Below are positions 9,587-18,348 of a stretch of DNA of 40,034 bases, piece by piece. Positions within the stretch are counted from its first letter, which is position 1, and each line of letters opens with the position of its first letter. Below the pieces are notes generated by a model. That model was given only the letters and a program-made list of their open reading frames with translations, searched no databases and was not told the origin of the DNA. Location of the stretch: the IMG/VR virus record IMGVR_UViG_3300042389_000626, positions 1 to 40,034 of that record. The stretch is one strand, 5' to 3'. Both the position numbers and the translations under genes were made by a program. Origin of the DNA: a virus.

Positions 9587-11604
9587 TATAATGCCCTCCC
9601 TTTTATGTCTTTATTTGGATATTTTACTTCAAAGATACATGGGTCTAAAGATGGATAAACTATCTTTCCCTTTGTAGCTTCATCAATATTATATCTATTT
9701 GGTGAATATTCTCCGTCTCCCGCACATAGATTGTATATTTTAACCGATGGAACACTCATAACTCCTTCTACATTTGCAAGTAATAATTCTATTTCCGAAA
9801 TGTTTATTGGTTTATTGAATGTCCAATTATCTATATTAAAATAAGATTGAACTTCTGCTAAACAAGATGCAAGAACTTCTCTTTTATTATAATTGGAATA
9901 ACTAATTATTTCAAAATCACATCCAATATTAACTATAAATCCGTCAATCATATTTACCGCATCGGTAATCATTCTATATTCACCCAAATATGTTTTAAGA
10001 TTTTGTTTAATTGCCTGATTTAATTGTGTTAGTTTTTTATCACTATTATATCCTAAAACATACATGTTTATTGCAAATGGGTTATTCACCTCTGCAATTG
10101 CACTCTTTTTTTGTGTTAAATATTTAACCAATTCTTTTTGAATTTCTGATTTGGCCATTCCTTTCATTGAGTCTACTAAATTTGTAAACTCTGCAATATT
10201 ATTAGGACTTGCTAAAATAGAAGATGGAGAATTGTTATCAATTTCACCATCTGGACTAACATATACTTTTGCAACACTACCATATCTTGCTGGCATTGAT
10301 AGAGCTCTAACAACATAGTCTTGTCTTGTTACTGCTCTATTTTGAGAACCAAATGTTGCCAAAGCGTTTTGTCTAATTTCTTCAATAGACTCTGCACCTC
10401 TACCACCTACTGCAGCCTCAATATTTTCAACTGCCAATGTTGTTTTAATTTGATTATATATTCTTAAGTTATCATCGTTTAAAGATAATAAATCCTCTTC
10501 ATATTCTAATCTAGTAATATTGGTTAAATCTCCTTTGTTTATATTAGAATTAATACCACCACCTACTAAATATTTTACAATTAATGTTGTATTTGTAGGT
10601 GCAATACCAAATGTATTTGTTTTTAAAAAGTTAGATGGGTCAATTCCTTGGTTTAATCTATTAATTGAATTTGCTAACCCTAATCCTATATTTTTTGTAT
10701 TTGGTAAAATGATTTCATCATTCATTGTAATATCACCACTACCAAATTGTAAATCGGTTGTATTATTTGCATTTAATTTTACCGAATATCTTCTAGGAAC
10801 TTTTTGAACTTCTAAAATATATGGAACCACCGATGAAGATGTATATAATTCACCATTATATTCCATATTGGGTTGTTCAACAAATATACTCTCTTGAGCC
10901 AAATAAGGAACTTCATAATATTTGTTATTACTACTATCCGTAACAGAAACTATATGAATAATATTAGTATCAGTTAATGTTAAAGTTGGATAATCAACAT
11001 CACCACCCATCATAAATGTAGTAGAAACTTCACTTGCTGATATTGCCTTTACTAATTTACTAATTAAATATTGTGTAGGAACTCCCGTTGCATCTCTTTC
11101 ATATACACTTATTTCTCTATCTATTTCGTTTTCAAAGTCAACCGAATCGGTTGTTCTAAATATAATATCGGAACTACTATTAGACTTTATCTCCATTCCC
11201 TCTTTTATTTTTAAATAAAATTTAGAATCTGGACCATAGTTACCGGCCGCACCTAATGATGGAACAATTTGATAAACTTTAATAGTTGTAGTTGCGGGTG
11301 ATGTTAATTTTGGTTTATATCCCATTGTTTGTGCAAGTGCCACAACGTTTTTACGTTCGGTAGCATTTGCTAACATAGATTCCTTTAATTGTGTATCTTG
11401 ATAAAATGAAAGAACATCACCAACATATGATGCCATATCAATAAAGATGGTACCAGGTGAAGCTTCGGAAAAATCGGCATAACTATCTGGAAAATATGTT
11501 TGTGTAAAATTTACCAAATTTTGCTTAAATGCTGAAAAATCTTTACCAATATAGTTTATATCTTTACCGGTTCCCCAAGATTTATTTAAAGGTTTAATTG
11601 CCAT
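9586..11604 (-). CDS. Baseplate wedge protein, T4 gp6 / phage J-like
   Basis: A 672-residue protein; T4 gp6 has about 660. The N-terminal region (YIGKDFSAFKQNLVNF, PDSYADFSEASPGTIFIDM, ASYVGDVLSFYQDTQLKES) is the classic signature of the gp6/J-like baseplate wedge family. The middle has ESIEEIRQNALATFGSQNRA and VTRQDYVVRALSMPA, also typical of the J-like core. In T4, gp6 dimerises to link neighbouring wedges around the hub and governs baseplate opening. It lies directly after the gp25-like gene, the same functional pairing as in T4 and P2-type phages. This is one of the surest assignments in the window. Confidence 0.93.
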   Translation of the reverse strand: MAIKPLNKSWGTGKDINYIGKDFSAFKQNLVNFTQTYFPDSYADFSEASPGTIFIDMASYVGDVLSFYQDTQLKESMLANATERKNVVALAQTMGYKPKLTSPATTTIKVYQIVPSLGAAGNYGPDSKFYLKIKEGMEIKSNSSSDIIFRTTDSVDFENEIDREISVYERDATGVPTQYLISKLVKAISASEVSTTFMMGGDVDYPTLTLTDTNIIHIVSVTDSSNNKYYEVPYLAQESIFVEQPNMEYNGELYTSSSVVPYILEVQKVPRRYSVKLNANNTTDLQFGSGDITMNDEIILPNTKNIGLGLANSINRLNQGIDPSNFLKTNTFGIAPTNTTLIVKYLVGGGINSNINKGDLTNITRLEYEEDLLSLNDDNLRIYNQIKTTLAVENIEAAVGGRGAESIEEIRQNALATFGSQNRAVTRQDYVVRALSMPARYGSVAKVYVSPDGEIDNNSPSSILASPNNIAEFTNLVDSMKGMAKSEIQKELVKYLTQKKSAIAEVNNPFAINMYVLGYNSDKKLTQLNQAIKQNLKTYLGEYRMITDAVNMIDGFIVNIGCDFEIISYSNYNKREVLASCLAEVQSYFNIDNWTFNKPINISEIELLLANVEGVMSVPSVKIYNLCAGDGEYSPNRYNIDEATKGKIVYPSLDPCIFEVKYPNKDIKGRAL

Positions 11605-11611
11605 TTTTATT

Positions 11612-12046
11612 TTATTCTTTTATTGTTACCTGAATACTGTCTGTTATATCAGGATTAATTACCAATGAAAATACTACATTTAAATTAATTAAATGATTAT
11701 CAATATCTTTATCATCAAAATCGAAAACAATTTCTTCAATATTAACTTCAGGTATCCAATAATTTACAGCCTGCTCTATTGATTGTTGAATTTTATTTTC
11801 TATTTGTCCTGGAATAAATGGTTCAAATAAAACTCTATGAACATCACAACCAAAAAGAGGGTTCATAATTCTTTCACCTTTTTTTGTTAAAATGAGATTT
11901 TTAATATTTTCTGCAAGTTGTTTTCTAGTTGTATAATTTTTTTGAAATACACCATCCTTATTTGAATTAGAAAATCCAATACTTAGTGCTTTATTTTCAT
12001 TTTGAACTAAGTCGTTAACCGGTATTTTACCTAAATCAATTGCCAT
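11612..12046 (-). CDS. Baseplate wedge protein, gp25/GPW family
   Basis: A 144-residue protein; T4 gp25 has 132. It shows the family pattern: a flexible N-terminus, a helix KQLAENIKNLILTKKGERIM, the conserved NPLFGCDVHRVLFEPF turn, a helix (IENKIQQSIEQAVNYWIPEV) and a final sheet (INLNVVFSLVIN). The family is structurally related to the T6SS protein TssE and initiates sheath assembly on the wedge. It is seven bases upstream of the gp6-like gene. No lysozyme active site is seen, in line with current understanding of gp25. Confidence 0.92.
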   Translation of the reverse strand: MAIDLGKIPVNDLVQNENKALSIGFSNSNKDGVFQKNYTTRKQLAENIKNLILTKKGERIMNPLFGCDVHRVLFEPFIPGQIENKIQQSIEQAVNYWIPEVNIEEIVFDFDDKDIDNHLINLNVVFSLVINPDITDSIQVTIKE

Positions 12047-12049
12047 TTA

Positions 12050-12550
12050 TTATTTAAATCTTTTTACTAATTCACTATAATCTCTTGTCAATGCTTTTAT
12101 TGTTGCATCTTGTAAACCATCACCGGTTGATTCGAATTGTTGTGGAATGTTTTTAGGAATTTGAATACCCTCTCTATAATCCATTGTTTCCCAATCTCCT
12201 TCCATAGTTTTTTGTGGTTGTATCATATCTAATACACTTCCACCACCTTGGCCACCTTCCACACGTTGTGCAGCAGTAAATGGTTGAGTCATGTTTAAAA
12301 TCTCATTAATCATAGGGTCTTTTGTAAACTCCTTTTGTATTTGAGGTCTTTGCTGAATAACTTGTTGTCTTTTAACCGGTGTAGGTGTAACTTCTGTCAT
12401 CTCTCTTAATGATGGAGTAGCTGATTTCTTTTGTGAGTTTAATGTAACTGCACCAGATTTGATAAGTTTAACAAGTTCTTCTTTTACTTGTAACTTAACT
12501 TCGTTTTTAACAACTTCTTTAATTAAAGTTAATAAAATTTCTGATTTCAT
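12050..12550 (-). CDS. Unknown tail-cluster protein
   Basis: A 166-residue protein of unknown function. It starts with an amphipathic helical segment (MKSEILLTLIKEVVKNEVKL), then a Gln/Pro/Lys-rich flexible region, a Gly stretch around residue 105, and a short helical C-terminus (LTRDYSELVKRFK). It has no Cys and no known motif. It is three bases upstream of the gp25-like gene, so it is in the baseplate operon. An ATATTTAT element lies about 27 bases before its ATG, suggesting a transcript start for gp25/gp6 here. It may be a small assembly or connector protein. Confidence 0.7.
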   Translation of the reverse strand: MKSEILLTLIKEVVKNEVKLQVKEELVKLIKSGAVTLNSQKKSATPSLREMTEVTPTPVKRQQVIQQRPQIQKEFTKDPMINEILNMTQPFTAAQRVEGGQGGGSVLDMIQPQKTMEGDWETMDYREGIQIPKNIPQQFESTGDGLQDATIKALTRDYSELVKRFK

Positions 12551-12576
12551 AATAATTGTTTATATATGTTTTAGTA

Positions 12577-12584
12577 ATAAATAT
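12577..12584 (-). promoter_or_regulatory. ATATTTAT element upstream of the gp25/gp6 block
   Basis: ATATTTAT, with flanks AG and TAC, lies 27 bases before the ATG of the 166-residue gene. Confidence 0.4.
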
Positions 12585-12598
12585 CTAAAGTTTAAAAA

Positions 12599-13975
12599 TT
12601 ACCCACCACCACGATTTACAGCACTTTTAACTGTTTGTATAGTTGTATTTAATCCAGTTTGTACCGATTGAACACCTGAGTCGATTGCACCTGTTAATCC
12701 TTTTTCACTTATTTGTTCTAATACGGAAGTTGCACCTTCTTCTAATCCATAATCAATAAGATTTTCTTTTACTTCCTCAAATAACTCTTTAGGATTTTTT
12801 ACCATCTCCTTAAGACTTTTACTAAATGGATTAATTACAGGAATAGCAAATGGTTTTGTTATATAACCGGCCCAAGGAGTTACCATCACCGGTATTGGTA
12901 TACCGGTTAATGATGTTTTATGAAACGTTATATGTGTACCAATAAGTGTTAATAAGTGTAAATTTGCATTTACTATAAAACTAAGTAACCATTGGTCAAC
13001 AGTCCCAGCTGGTAGCAACGGAACAGGAATAAAAACTCCAGGAAAAATACAAAAACTCATAATAGTTCTATCTCCAGGAGTTCTCAATGCGGGTGGGGTT
13101 GCAAAGATTGGTGTATCATCTCTATTCATTTGTCTAAATGCCCACCAAGCTACTATAATAAGTGCAACTTTTTGCATCAAATCTCCCTTTGGGTCATATT
13201 TAATTGATTCAATCATTAGACCAGCTAGAGCTTGATTTGCTTCATTTAGTCCGTAATTTATTAAACTAGCAATGGATTTCTTTTTAAATTTTATTTTAAA
13301 GTTTTTCTTTTGACCACCAAATATATTTTTTTCACCAAATTTGGGTGATGTTTTAGTTTCTACAAAATTGGTTGATTTAAATCCAGATTGTTCGACATGT
13401 AACATTCCAGGAAAAGCTATAAAGCCACCCACAATAACGCTTTCATATTCTGTTAAAAAGGTTTCAACCCACTCTGCGGTTTCTAAATAATTTAGAACAT
13501 GTTCAGCGCCCGAACTTCTTTTTGTATTTTCTTTTTCTGCAGAACCATCTGCAATTTCTTTAGCTTGTTTTTTTAAAATTTTAACACCAATTTTAAAATC
13601 AACGGCCACTTTACCAGTTCTTCTATCATATGATAATGCTCTTTTTCTTTTTATAAAATTTTGATATTTTTTAAAACTCTTTGTCGCTGTATTTAAAGTT
13701 TCAGACTCCATGCCAAACAAAGCTACCGGATTATCTTTTGTTAAAAATGTTCTCATATTTAAATAGAACATTCCCCAACTACCAGAGGATTCTATTTGTT
13801 TTTTCTTTTTATCTGCCGCATCGGCCATTGCTTTCTTTCTAGTAGCTTTGGTTTCTTTTTTAGTTTCGGCTTGTTTGTATTGTTTTTTTAAAGCATCATT
13901 TTTAGCTTTTTCTTGCTTTCTATTTAATGTTGCTGTTTCTGCACCATGGCGACTTGTAATAGGAATGTACACCAT
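12599..13975 (-). CDS. Unknown tail protein with basic coiled-coil N-terminus and hydrophobic core
   Basis: A 458-residue protein. Residues 15-65 are an extremely Lys/Ala/Glu-rich helix (AKNDALKKQYKQAETKKE). From about 260 to 400 there are hydrophobic stretches (KVALIIVAWWAF, FCIFPGVFIPVPLLPAG, ANLHLLTLIGTHITF, IPIPVMVTPWAGYI) broken by prolines. The C-terminal 60 residues are again helical. It sits between the spike gene and the small gene before gp25. The hydrophobic, proline-broken core could belong to a tail-tip or membrane-interacting baseplate protein, but no family was recognised and this is inference. Confidence 0.65.
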   Translation of the reverse strand: MVYIPITSRHGAETATLNRKQEKAKNDALKKQYKQAETKKETKATRKKAMADAADKKKKQIESSGSWGMFYLNMRTFLTKDNPVALFGMESETLNTATKSFKKYQNFIKRKRALSYDRRTGKVAVDFKIGVKILKKQAKEIADGSAEKENTKRSSGAEHVLNYLETAEWVETFLTEYESVIVGGFIAFPGMLHVEQSGFKSTNFVETKTSPKFGEKNIFGGQKKNFKIKFKKKSIASLINYGLNEANQALAGLMIESIKYDPKGDLMQKVALIIVAWWAFRQMNRDDTPIFATPPALRTPGDRTIMSFCIFPGVFIPVPLLPAGTVDQWLLSFIVNANLHLLTLIGTHITFHKTSLTGIPIPVMVTPWAGYITKPFAIPVINPFSKSLKEMVKNPKELFEEVKENLIDYGLEEGATSVLEQISEKGLTGAIDSGVQSVQTGLNTTIQTVKSAVNRGGG

Positions 13976-13981
13976 TTTAAA

Positions 13982-15253
13982 TTAGTTTTTACTTAAGAAA
14001 TTTCTTGCAGATAATATTACATCCAATTTTCCTTGTAATTCTTTAAATGCGGGAGTATTAACTGGCCCAATTGCAGATGGGCCTGCGGGAGTGTAAAATA
14101 CTTGATTTGCAATCAAATCTATTAGTGAAGTTAATACATCAACTAACTCACCACCCAATACCATTTGTTGAACATCTGCCCCTGCATCGCCGGCACCACT
14201 ATCACTTCCCAAATATACTTGTCCACTACCTTCAGTATTCAAATATATTTTAGTTCCAGTATGTAATGTAATGTCACCATCCGAATGTTCATAAATAGAA
14301 CTTGCTGCATCTACTGAAAAAACACCATCAGTTATCACACCGGTGTTGCCTTTACCAAATATAATAAACTCACTTGCTTTTGCTGATAAAATAATTCTAT
14401 CGGAATTTACAATCAGTTGGTCACCTGTTAGGTTGCCAGATGATGGGTATCCTGAAAATGCTGTTTTTGATTTACCAATAGTTTCTTTAAATGGAACTTT
14501 TATTTTTCCAGATGTTAGGTAAATAGATGTTCCATCTTTATTAATATCTTCATCAACCAATTCACCCAATTTTTTACTATTTAAACTTGGATTTTGTTTA
14601 TTACGAATGAATATACCAGGTGAAGAAGTTTTACCATCCTCAGTTAAAAAAAATTCAGAAAATCTAATAGTATTACCTACTCTACCAGTTATAAATGTAT
14701 CACCGATTCTGGGTTGTAAGAAATGTATTTTTTCGTTTACTTTATATTCTCTTTTATTTTTTTGTTTACTTGTATTTGATTTCTCAGGTATACCGGTAGT
14801 TTGTGCAGCTGAATAGTTTTGGTCTGTTTTTGGTGTTCCAATATATTCAACCGGTTCACTTGCAATTGTAGTTTTTAAATCTTCTCTATAATTTGGATAT
14901 TGTGTATTTGAAAATGGTAACCAAAAATGTTGTTTACCAATATCCAAAATTAAAACAGTTTCACCTACAATTGGATATGTTACATTATTTTTATCAAACG
15001 GAATAGCGTAATCTTCTAAACGAATCGAATACTCTCTTTGAAATTGAATAGCACCTAAAAATCTAACATCAGGGTCTTTGTCTTTATATTTATTATCATT
15101 ATAAATTACACTTGCACTAATATTATATTCAAGCTTATCATCTTTTATTTCTTGAATTTTTGTATATACCTTTCTAACATTCGCTAGAAATATATTCATA
15201 CTATTACCACTATCGCCAGTAAATTCGGAGTTTGTAGTTATATTGTCGTACAT
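13982..15253 (-). CDS. Baseplate central spike, gp5/VgrG-like, no lysozyme domain
   Basis: A 423-residue protein. Residues of about 20-135 form a beta-domain (IFLANVRKVYTKIQEIKDD, YPIVGETVLILDIGKQHFW) consistent with an OB-fold such as the one at the start of T4 gp5. From about 250 to 345 the sequence becomes short repeated strands (NSDRIILSAKASEFIIFG, GVFSVDAASSIYEHSDGDI, LHTGTKIYLNTEGSGQVYLG), the pattern of a VgrG/gp5 beta-helix needle. A Gly/Ala/Asp turn and C-terminal helix follow. T4 gp5 also carries a lysozyme domain between these parts; no such insert or Glu/Asp/Thr catalytic pattern is seen. It lies between two helical small proteins in the baseplate operon. Confidence 0.72.
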   Translation of the reverse strand: MYDNITTNSEFTGDSGNSMNIFLANVRKVYTKIQEIKDDKLEYNISASVIYNDNKYKDKDPDVRFLGAIQFQREYSIRLEDYAIPFDKNNVTYPIVGETVLILDIGKQHFWLPFSNTQYPNYREDLKTTIASEPVEYIGTPKTDQNYSAAQTTGIPEKSNTSKQKNKREYKVNEKIHFLQPRIGDTFITGRVGNTIRFSEFFLTEDGKTSSPGIFIRNKQNPSLNSKKLGELVDEDINKDGTSIYLTSGKIKVPFKETIGKSKTAFSGYPSSGNLTGDQLIVNSDRIILSAKASEFIIFGKGNTGVITDGVFSVDAASSIYEHSDGDITLHTGTKIYLNTEGSGQVYLGSDSGAGDAGADVQQMVLGGELVDVLTSLIDLIANQVFYTPAGPSAIGPVNTPAFKELQGKLDVILSARNFLSKN

Positions 15254-15658
15254 CTATAATTTAGTTTTAATTTCTTCAATTTCTATTTCTAAATCACCCA
15301 TTTTTTCTTTTGTCTTTTCTTCTACTGCATTTATAGTATCTTCCATATCTGCCAGTAATTGAGCCTTTTCGTTTTCACTTAACCAACCATCTTCACCAAT
15401 ACCCTTAGCTTCAGCAGCTGCAAGTCTTTGTGCAATAGTTGCAAGTTTAATTAAGTGGTCATCGTTTTTAACCGATACCTCAATTAAGTCTTTTATAATT
15501 GGTGCAATTACAGTTGCTTCACCAACATTACGAATTAATTTCCTCAAAGATTCTATCAATTCGGAAATGTTTTTCTTTTTGTTTTGTTGATTTTCGTATA
15601 TATCTTTAAACAATGATGATAAGTTTTTACCATCAAATAATTGAAATTCGTTTGCCAT
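15254..15658 (-). CDS. Small helical protein next to spike
   Basis: A 134-residue, almost wholly helical protein. The C-terminal 40 residues are heptad-like and acidic-basic (AQLLADMEDTINAVEEKTKE, EIEIEEIKTKL), predicting a coiled coil. Its stop codon directly abuts the spike start, so the two are translationally coupled. It may be a chaperone or hub-adaptor for the spike, but no family was recognised. Confidence 0.65.
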   Translation of the reverse strand: MANEFQLFDGKNLSSLFKDIYENQQNKKKNISELIESLRKLIRNVGEATVIAPIIKDLIEVSVKNDDHLIKLATIAQRLAAAEAKGIGEDGWLSENEKAQLLADMEDTINAVEEKTKEKMGDLEIEIEEIKTKL

Positions 15659-15681
15659 ATTTGTTATTTACCTACTAATAA

Positions 15682-17379
15682 TTATTTACTAATCAAAAAT
15701 TTACCCAATACTAAATAATCCATATCACAATTATGAAATGTCCAAATTGCTTTTTGTGGGTCATTTGTCATTGTATGGTCTTTTAAGTTAAACGATGTAT
15801 TCAATAGAATAGGTGTTCCTGTTAGTTTTTCGAACTCCTTTAATAAGTCATAGTAAAGTGGGTTATCTTCTCTTTTAAGTGTCTGTATCCTTGCAGAATT
15901 GTCAACATGGGTTACTGACGGAATGTTTACATCCTTTTTAACTTTGACAACCTGATTCATATAGGGAACATCTTCTTCTGATAGAAAATACTTTTGATAA
16001 TCTTCATGTGTAACCGATGGAGCAAATGGTCTAAACATTTCTCTCTTTTTGACAACCTTATTAATTCTATCTCTAATGTCGGACAAATGTGGATTACCTA
16101 ATATAGAACGATTACCTAATGCTCTTGCACCAAATTCGGTTCTACCTTGAAACCAACCAACTATATTACCTTCTTCAATTAATTTTGCAACCTCTTTACA
16201 CAATGTCTGATGGGTATCATGCATTATAACCTTACTTCTATTGTTTTGTAATATAATTTTAAGTAATTCAGGACTACTCCACTCTTCACCCAAATATGGA
16301 GATTGATTATCACCACCTTTTACTTTTGGATTACCCAATAGAATGTGATGTTGATATAAACATGCACCTATTGCAGAACCCGCATCCGATGGAGCAAATG
16401 GAATCCAAACATTTTTGATTGACGTAGCTGTTTTTATTTTACCATTGGCAGTTCCGTTGTATGCACATCCACCGCCCAACACCAAATTCTCACATTCCCA
16501 AATATTGGTAATTCTATTGATAATAAAATATAAAGCACTTTCATACCATTTTTGTAATGATGCAGCTAAGTCTTTGTGATGTTGTTCAATGGGTTCATCT
16601 TTAAATCTTGGTGGAAACCCAATCAAATCAATTAACTTATCATTAAACATATCGTTATCGGATGTATGCCATGTAAAGTAAGACATATCCATCTTTACGA
16701 TGTCAATTTCACCACCAGTAGTAACAACTTTGTCAAATATGTTATTATATTTTTGATTATCACCATATGGTGCCAATCCCATTACTTTATACTCACCTTC
16801 GTTTGGTTTAAATCCTAAATAAGCAGTAAATGCCGAATAGATTAAACCCAATGAATGTGGAAAGTGTAATGTTTGTATTTTATGAAAGCCTATGTCATCA
16901 CACATTGCTGCATATATAGTATGTGATTCACCAACTCCATCAATTGATAAACCTATTGCTTTATCAAATGGTGATGTGTAGTAAGATAGTGCTAAATGTG
17001 ATAAATGGTGTTGTGTATAAGTAATAATTCCTTCATATCCAATAGATTTCAATATTCCTTTTAAATTACCTTCGGTTTGATTCCATCGTTTATTAAAGTT
17101 TCTCCATTTCATTGGAAATCTTAAACCACCCCATTTACCAATTGTTTCTTTAACTCTTTCATATTTTAAATTCGGGTCTTCATACCAACAAACCATATCA
17201 ATCTCATCAATTGTTATCTTTGTGTATTCCAAACACCATTGAATTGCTTTAAACGGAAAAGAACTATCATGTTTAATTCCAGATAGTTTCTCTTCTTCAA
17301 TAGCACAAATTACTTTACCATCTATAACGATTGTAGCTGCTGAATCGTGGTAAAATCCTGATAAACCTAATTGTATCAT
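15682..17379 (-). CDS. Carbamoyltransferase, NodU/TobZ/HypF-type
   Basis: A 565-residue protein, the usual length for NodU/TobZ enzymes. The N-terminal Kae1-like domain shows GLSGFYHDSAATIVIDG, the metal-binding HHLSH at residues 124-128, SIDGVGES near 147 and LVLGGGCAYNGTANGKI near 300. The C-terminal YrdC-like half has VGWFQGRTEFGARALGNRS and REMFRPFAPSV. These enzymes make carbamoyl-adenylate from carbamoyl phosphate and ATP and move the carbamoyl group to a hydroxyl of a sugar, antibiotic or nucleoside. The phage substrate is unknown; a surface glycan or modified base are the main options. It lies between baseplate genes and the sigma factor, four bases after the latter's stop codon. All visible catalytic motifs are intact. 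Confidence 0.93.
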   Translation of the reverse strand: MIQLGLSGFYHDSAATIVIDGKVICAIEEEKLSGIKHDSSFPFKAIQWCLEYTKITIDEIDMVCWYEDPNLKYERVKETIGKWGGLRFPMKWRNFNKRWNQTEGNLKGILKSIGYEGIITYTQHHLSHLALSYYTSPFDKAIGLSIDGVGESHTIYAAMCDDIGFHKIQTLHFPHSLGLIYSAFTAYLGFKPNEGEYKVMGLAPYGDNQKYNNIFDKVVTTGGEIDIVKMDMSYFTWHTSDNDMFNDKLIDLIGFPPRFKDEPIEQHHKDLAASLQKWYESALYFIINRITNIWECENLVLGGGCAYNGTANGKIKTATSIKNVWIPFAPSDAGSAIGACLYQHHILLGNPKVKGGDNQSPYLGEEWSSPELLKIILQNNRSKVIMHDTHQTLCKEVAKLIEEGNIVGWFQGRTEFGARALGNRSILGNPHLSDIRDRINKVVKKREMFRPFAPSVTHEDYQKYFLSEEDVPYMNQVVKVKKDVNIPSVTHVDNSARIQTLKREDNPLYYDLLKEFEKLTGTPILLNTSFNLKDHTMTNDPQKAIWTFHNCDMDYLVLGKFLISK

Positions 17380-17382
17380 ATG

Positions 17383-18081
17383 TTATATTTTAATATCACC
17401 ATCTTTGTCAAATTCATTATATAATTCCATTTGTCTTTCTTTCATTTTGTTGACAACTTTGGTTATGTAATGTGTAGGGTGGCCGGTCATTTCTCTAATA
17501 AGTAGATAAAGTGATTTTTTATTAAAATTTTCTATATACTCTGCTCTTCTAAATAATTCTAATACAGAATCTGCAATTTGTAAGTCTCTTTTCTTTGGAA
17601 AATAGTTTTCTAAATGTTTATCCCAATATTGTAACATTCTAACATTAAAAATTCTATGTTCATCATTTCTTTGTTCTTCTCTAAAATTATTTTCTGTATC
17701 AAATGATTCTGGTAAGCCGGACATTATATCCGTATCTTTATATCGTTTATAATTTGCATTATTATTTAAAATCAAATAGTTTCTTGCAACAATAGTAAAG
17801 TATGAGAACGCTTTACCTTTACCACTTTTATACATATGAATTTTTTCAATCATAAATGTAACAACCTCTGCCATTACATCTTTCGGGTCATCATCAAAAT
17901 AAGTAAATTTCCATTTATTGTAAACTATCTCTGCAAGCTTATCAAATGCAGATGCAATTCTTTCTCTATACAATTTATCTTTAATATATTGGTCATTGGT
18001 TAGATTGTATTCAATAATAGCATCTTCGGTATCTTTTGTAAAGTATTGACGATTAGGGCCCCTTTTTTTTCTAATTGGCAT
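17383..18081 (-). CDS. Late-transcription sigma factor, T4 gp55-like
   Basis: A 232-residue protein. T4 gp55 is 185 residues, and marine homologues are often a little longer. Residues 35-115 match a sigma-70 region 2 helix bundle: AFDKLAEIVYNKWKF, DPKDVMAEVVTFMIEKI and GKGKAFSYFTIVARNYLIL, followed by basic NANYKRYKD, where region 2.3/2.4 contacts the -10 DNA. The C-terminal acidic/basic tail could bind a sliding clamp as in T4. Host RNA polymerase carrying such a factor reads late virion genes. The start overlaps the small membrane gene upstream by 11 bases, and the stop is just before the carbamoyltransferase. Confidence 0.8.
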   Translation of the reverse strand: MPIRKKRGPNRQYFTKDTEDAIIEYNLTNDQYIKDKLYRERIASAFDKLAEIVYNKWKFTYFDDDPKDVMAEVVTFMIEKIHMYKSGKGKAFSYFTIVARNYLILNNNANYKRYKDTDIMSGLPESFDTENNFREEQRNDEHRIFNVRMLQYWDKHLENYFPKKRDLQIADSVLELFRRAEYIENFNKKSLYLLIREMTGHPTHYITKVVNKMKERQMELYNEFDKDGDIKI

Positions 18082-18346
18082 TTTGTTGTTTTTTGAATTT
18101 TTCGATAGTTTCTTTAATTTGATAAAATATAGAACCTACTTCATCATCCTTCTCAAACATTTCACGACTATCAATTAGTCTCAATGCTTCCAGTAATGCT
18201 TCGTTTCTTTCTAACTCGGTTTGTAAAAAAATATCATTTTCTTCAATGATATCTTCGTATTTTTCTAATTTATTTAAAAGATTATAAATTGCAAATGATA
18301 ATGCAACTAATAATACTGATAATATTGTGATTATTGTGTATAACAT
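18071..18346 (-). CDS. Small membrane-anchored coiled-coil protein
   Basis: A 91-residue protein with an N-terminal membrane segment (residues 2-22, LYTIITILSVLLVALSFAIY) and an acidic helical remainder (LNKLEKYEDIIEENDIFL, YQIKETIEKFKKQQN) likely to be a coiled coil on one side of the inner membrane. It has no Cys or lipobox. It overlaps the 5' end of the gp55-like gene by 11 bases, and its start lies two bases after the deformylase stop. The function is unknown. The layout resembles Rz-like spanins or membrane clamps, but nothing confirms either. Confidence 0.65.
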   Translation of the reverse strand: MLYTIITILSVLLVALSFAIYNLLNKLEKYEDIIEENDIFLQTELERNEALLEALRLIDSREMFEKDDEVGSIFYQIKETIEKFKKQQNAN

Positions 18347-18348
18347 AA

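Noticed and set aside
12599-13975. Holin or transporter call for the hydrophobic 458-residue protein
   Set aside because: Hydrophobic stretches are broken by prolines and the gene sits in the baseplate operon, so a tail role is more likely.
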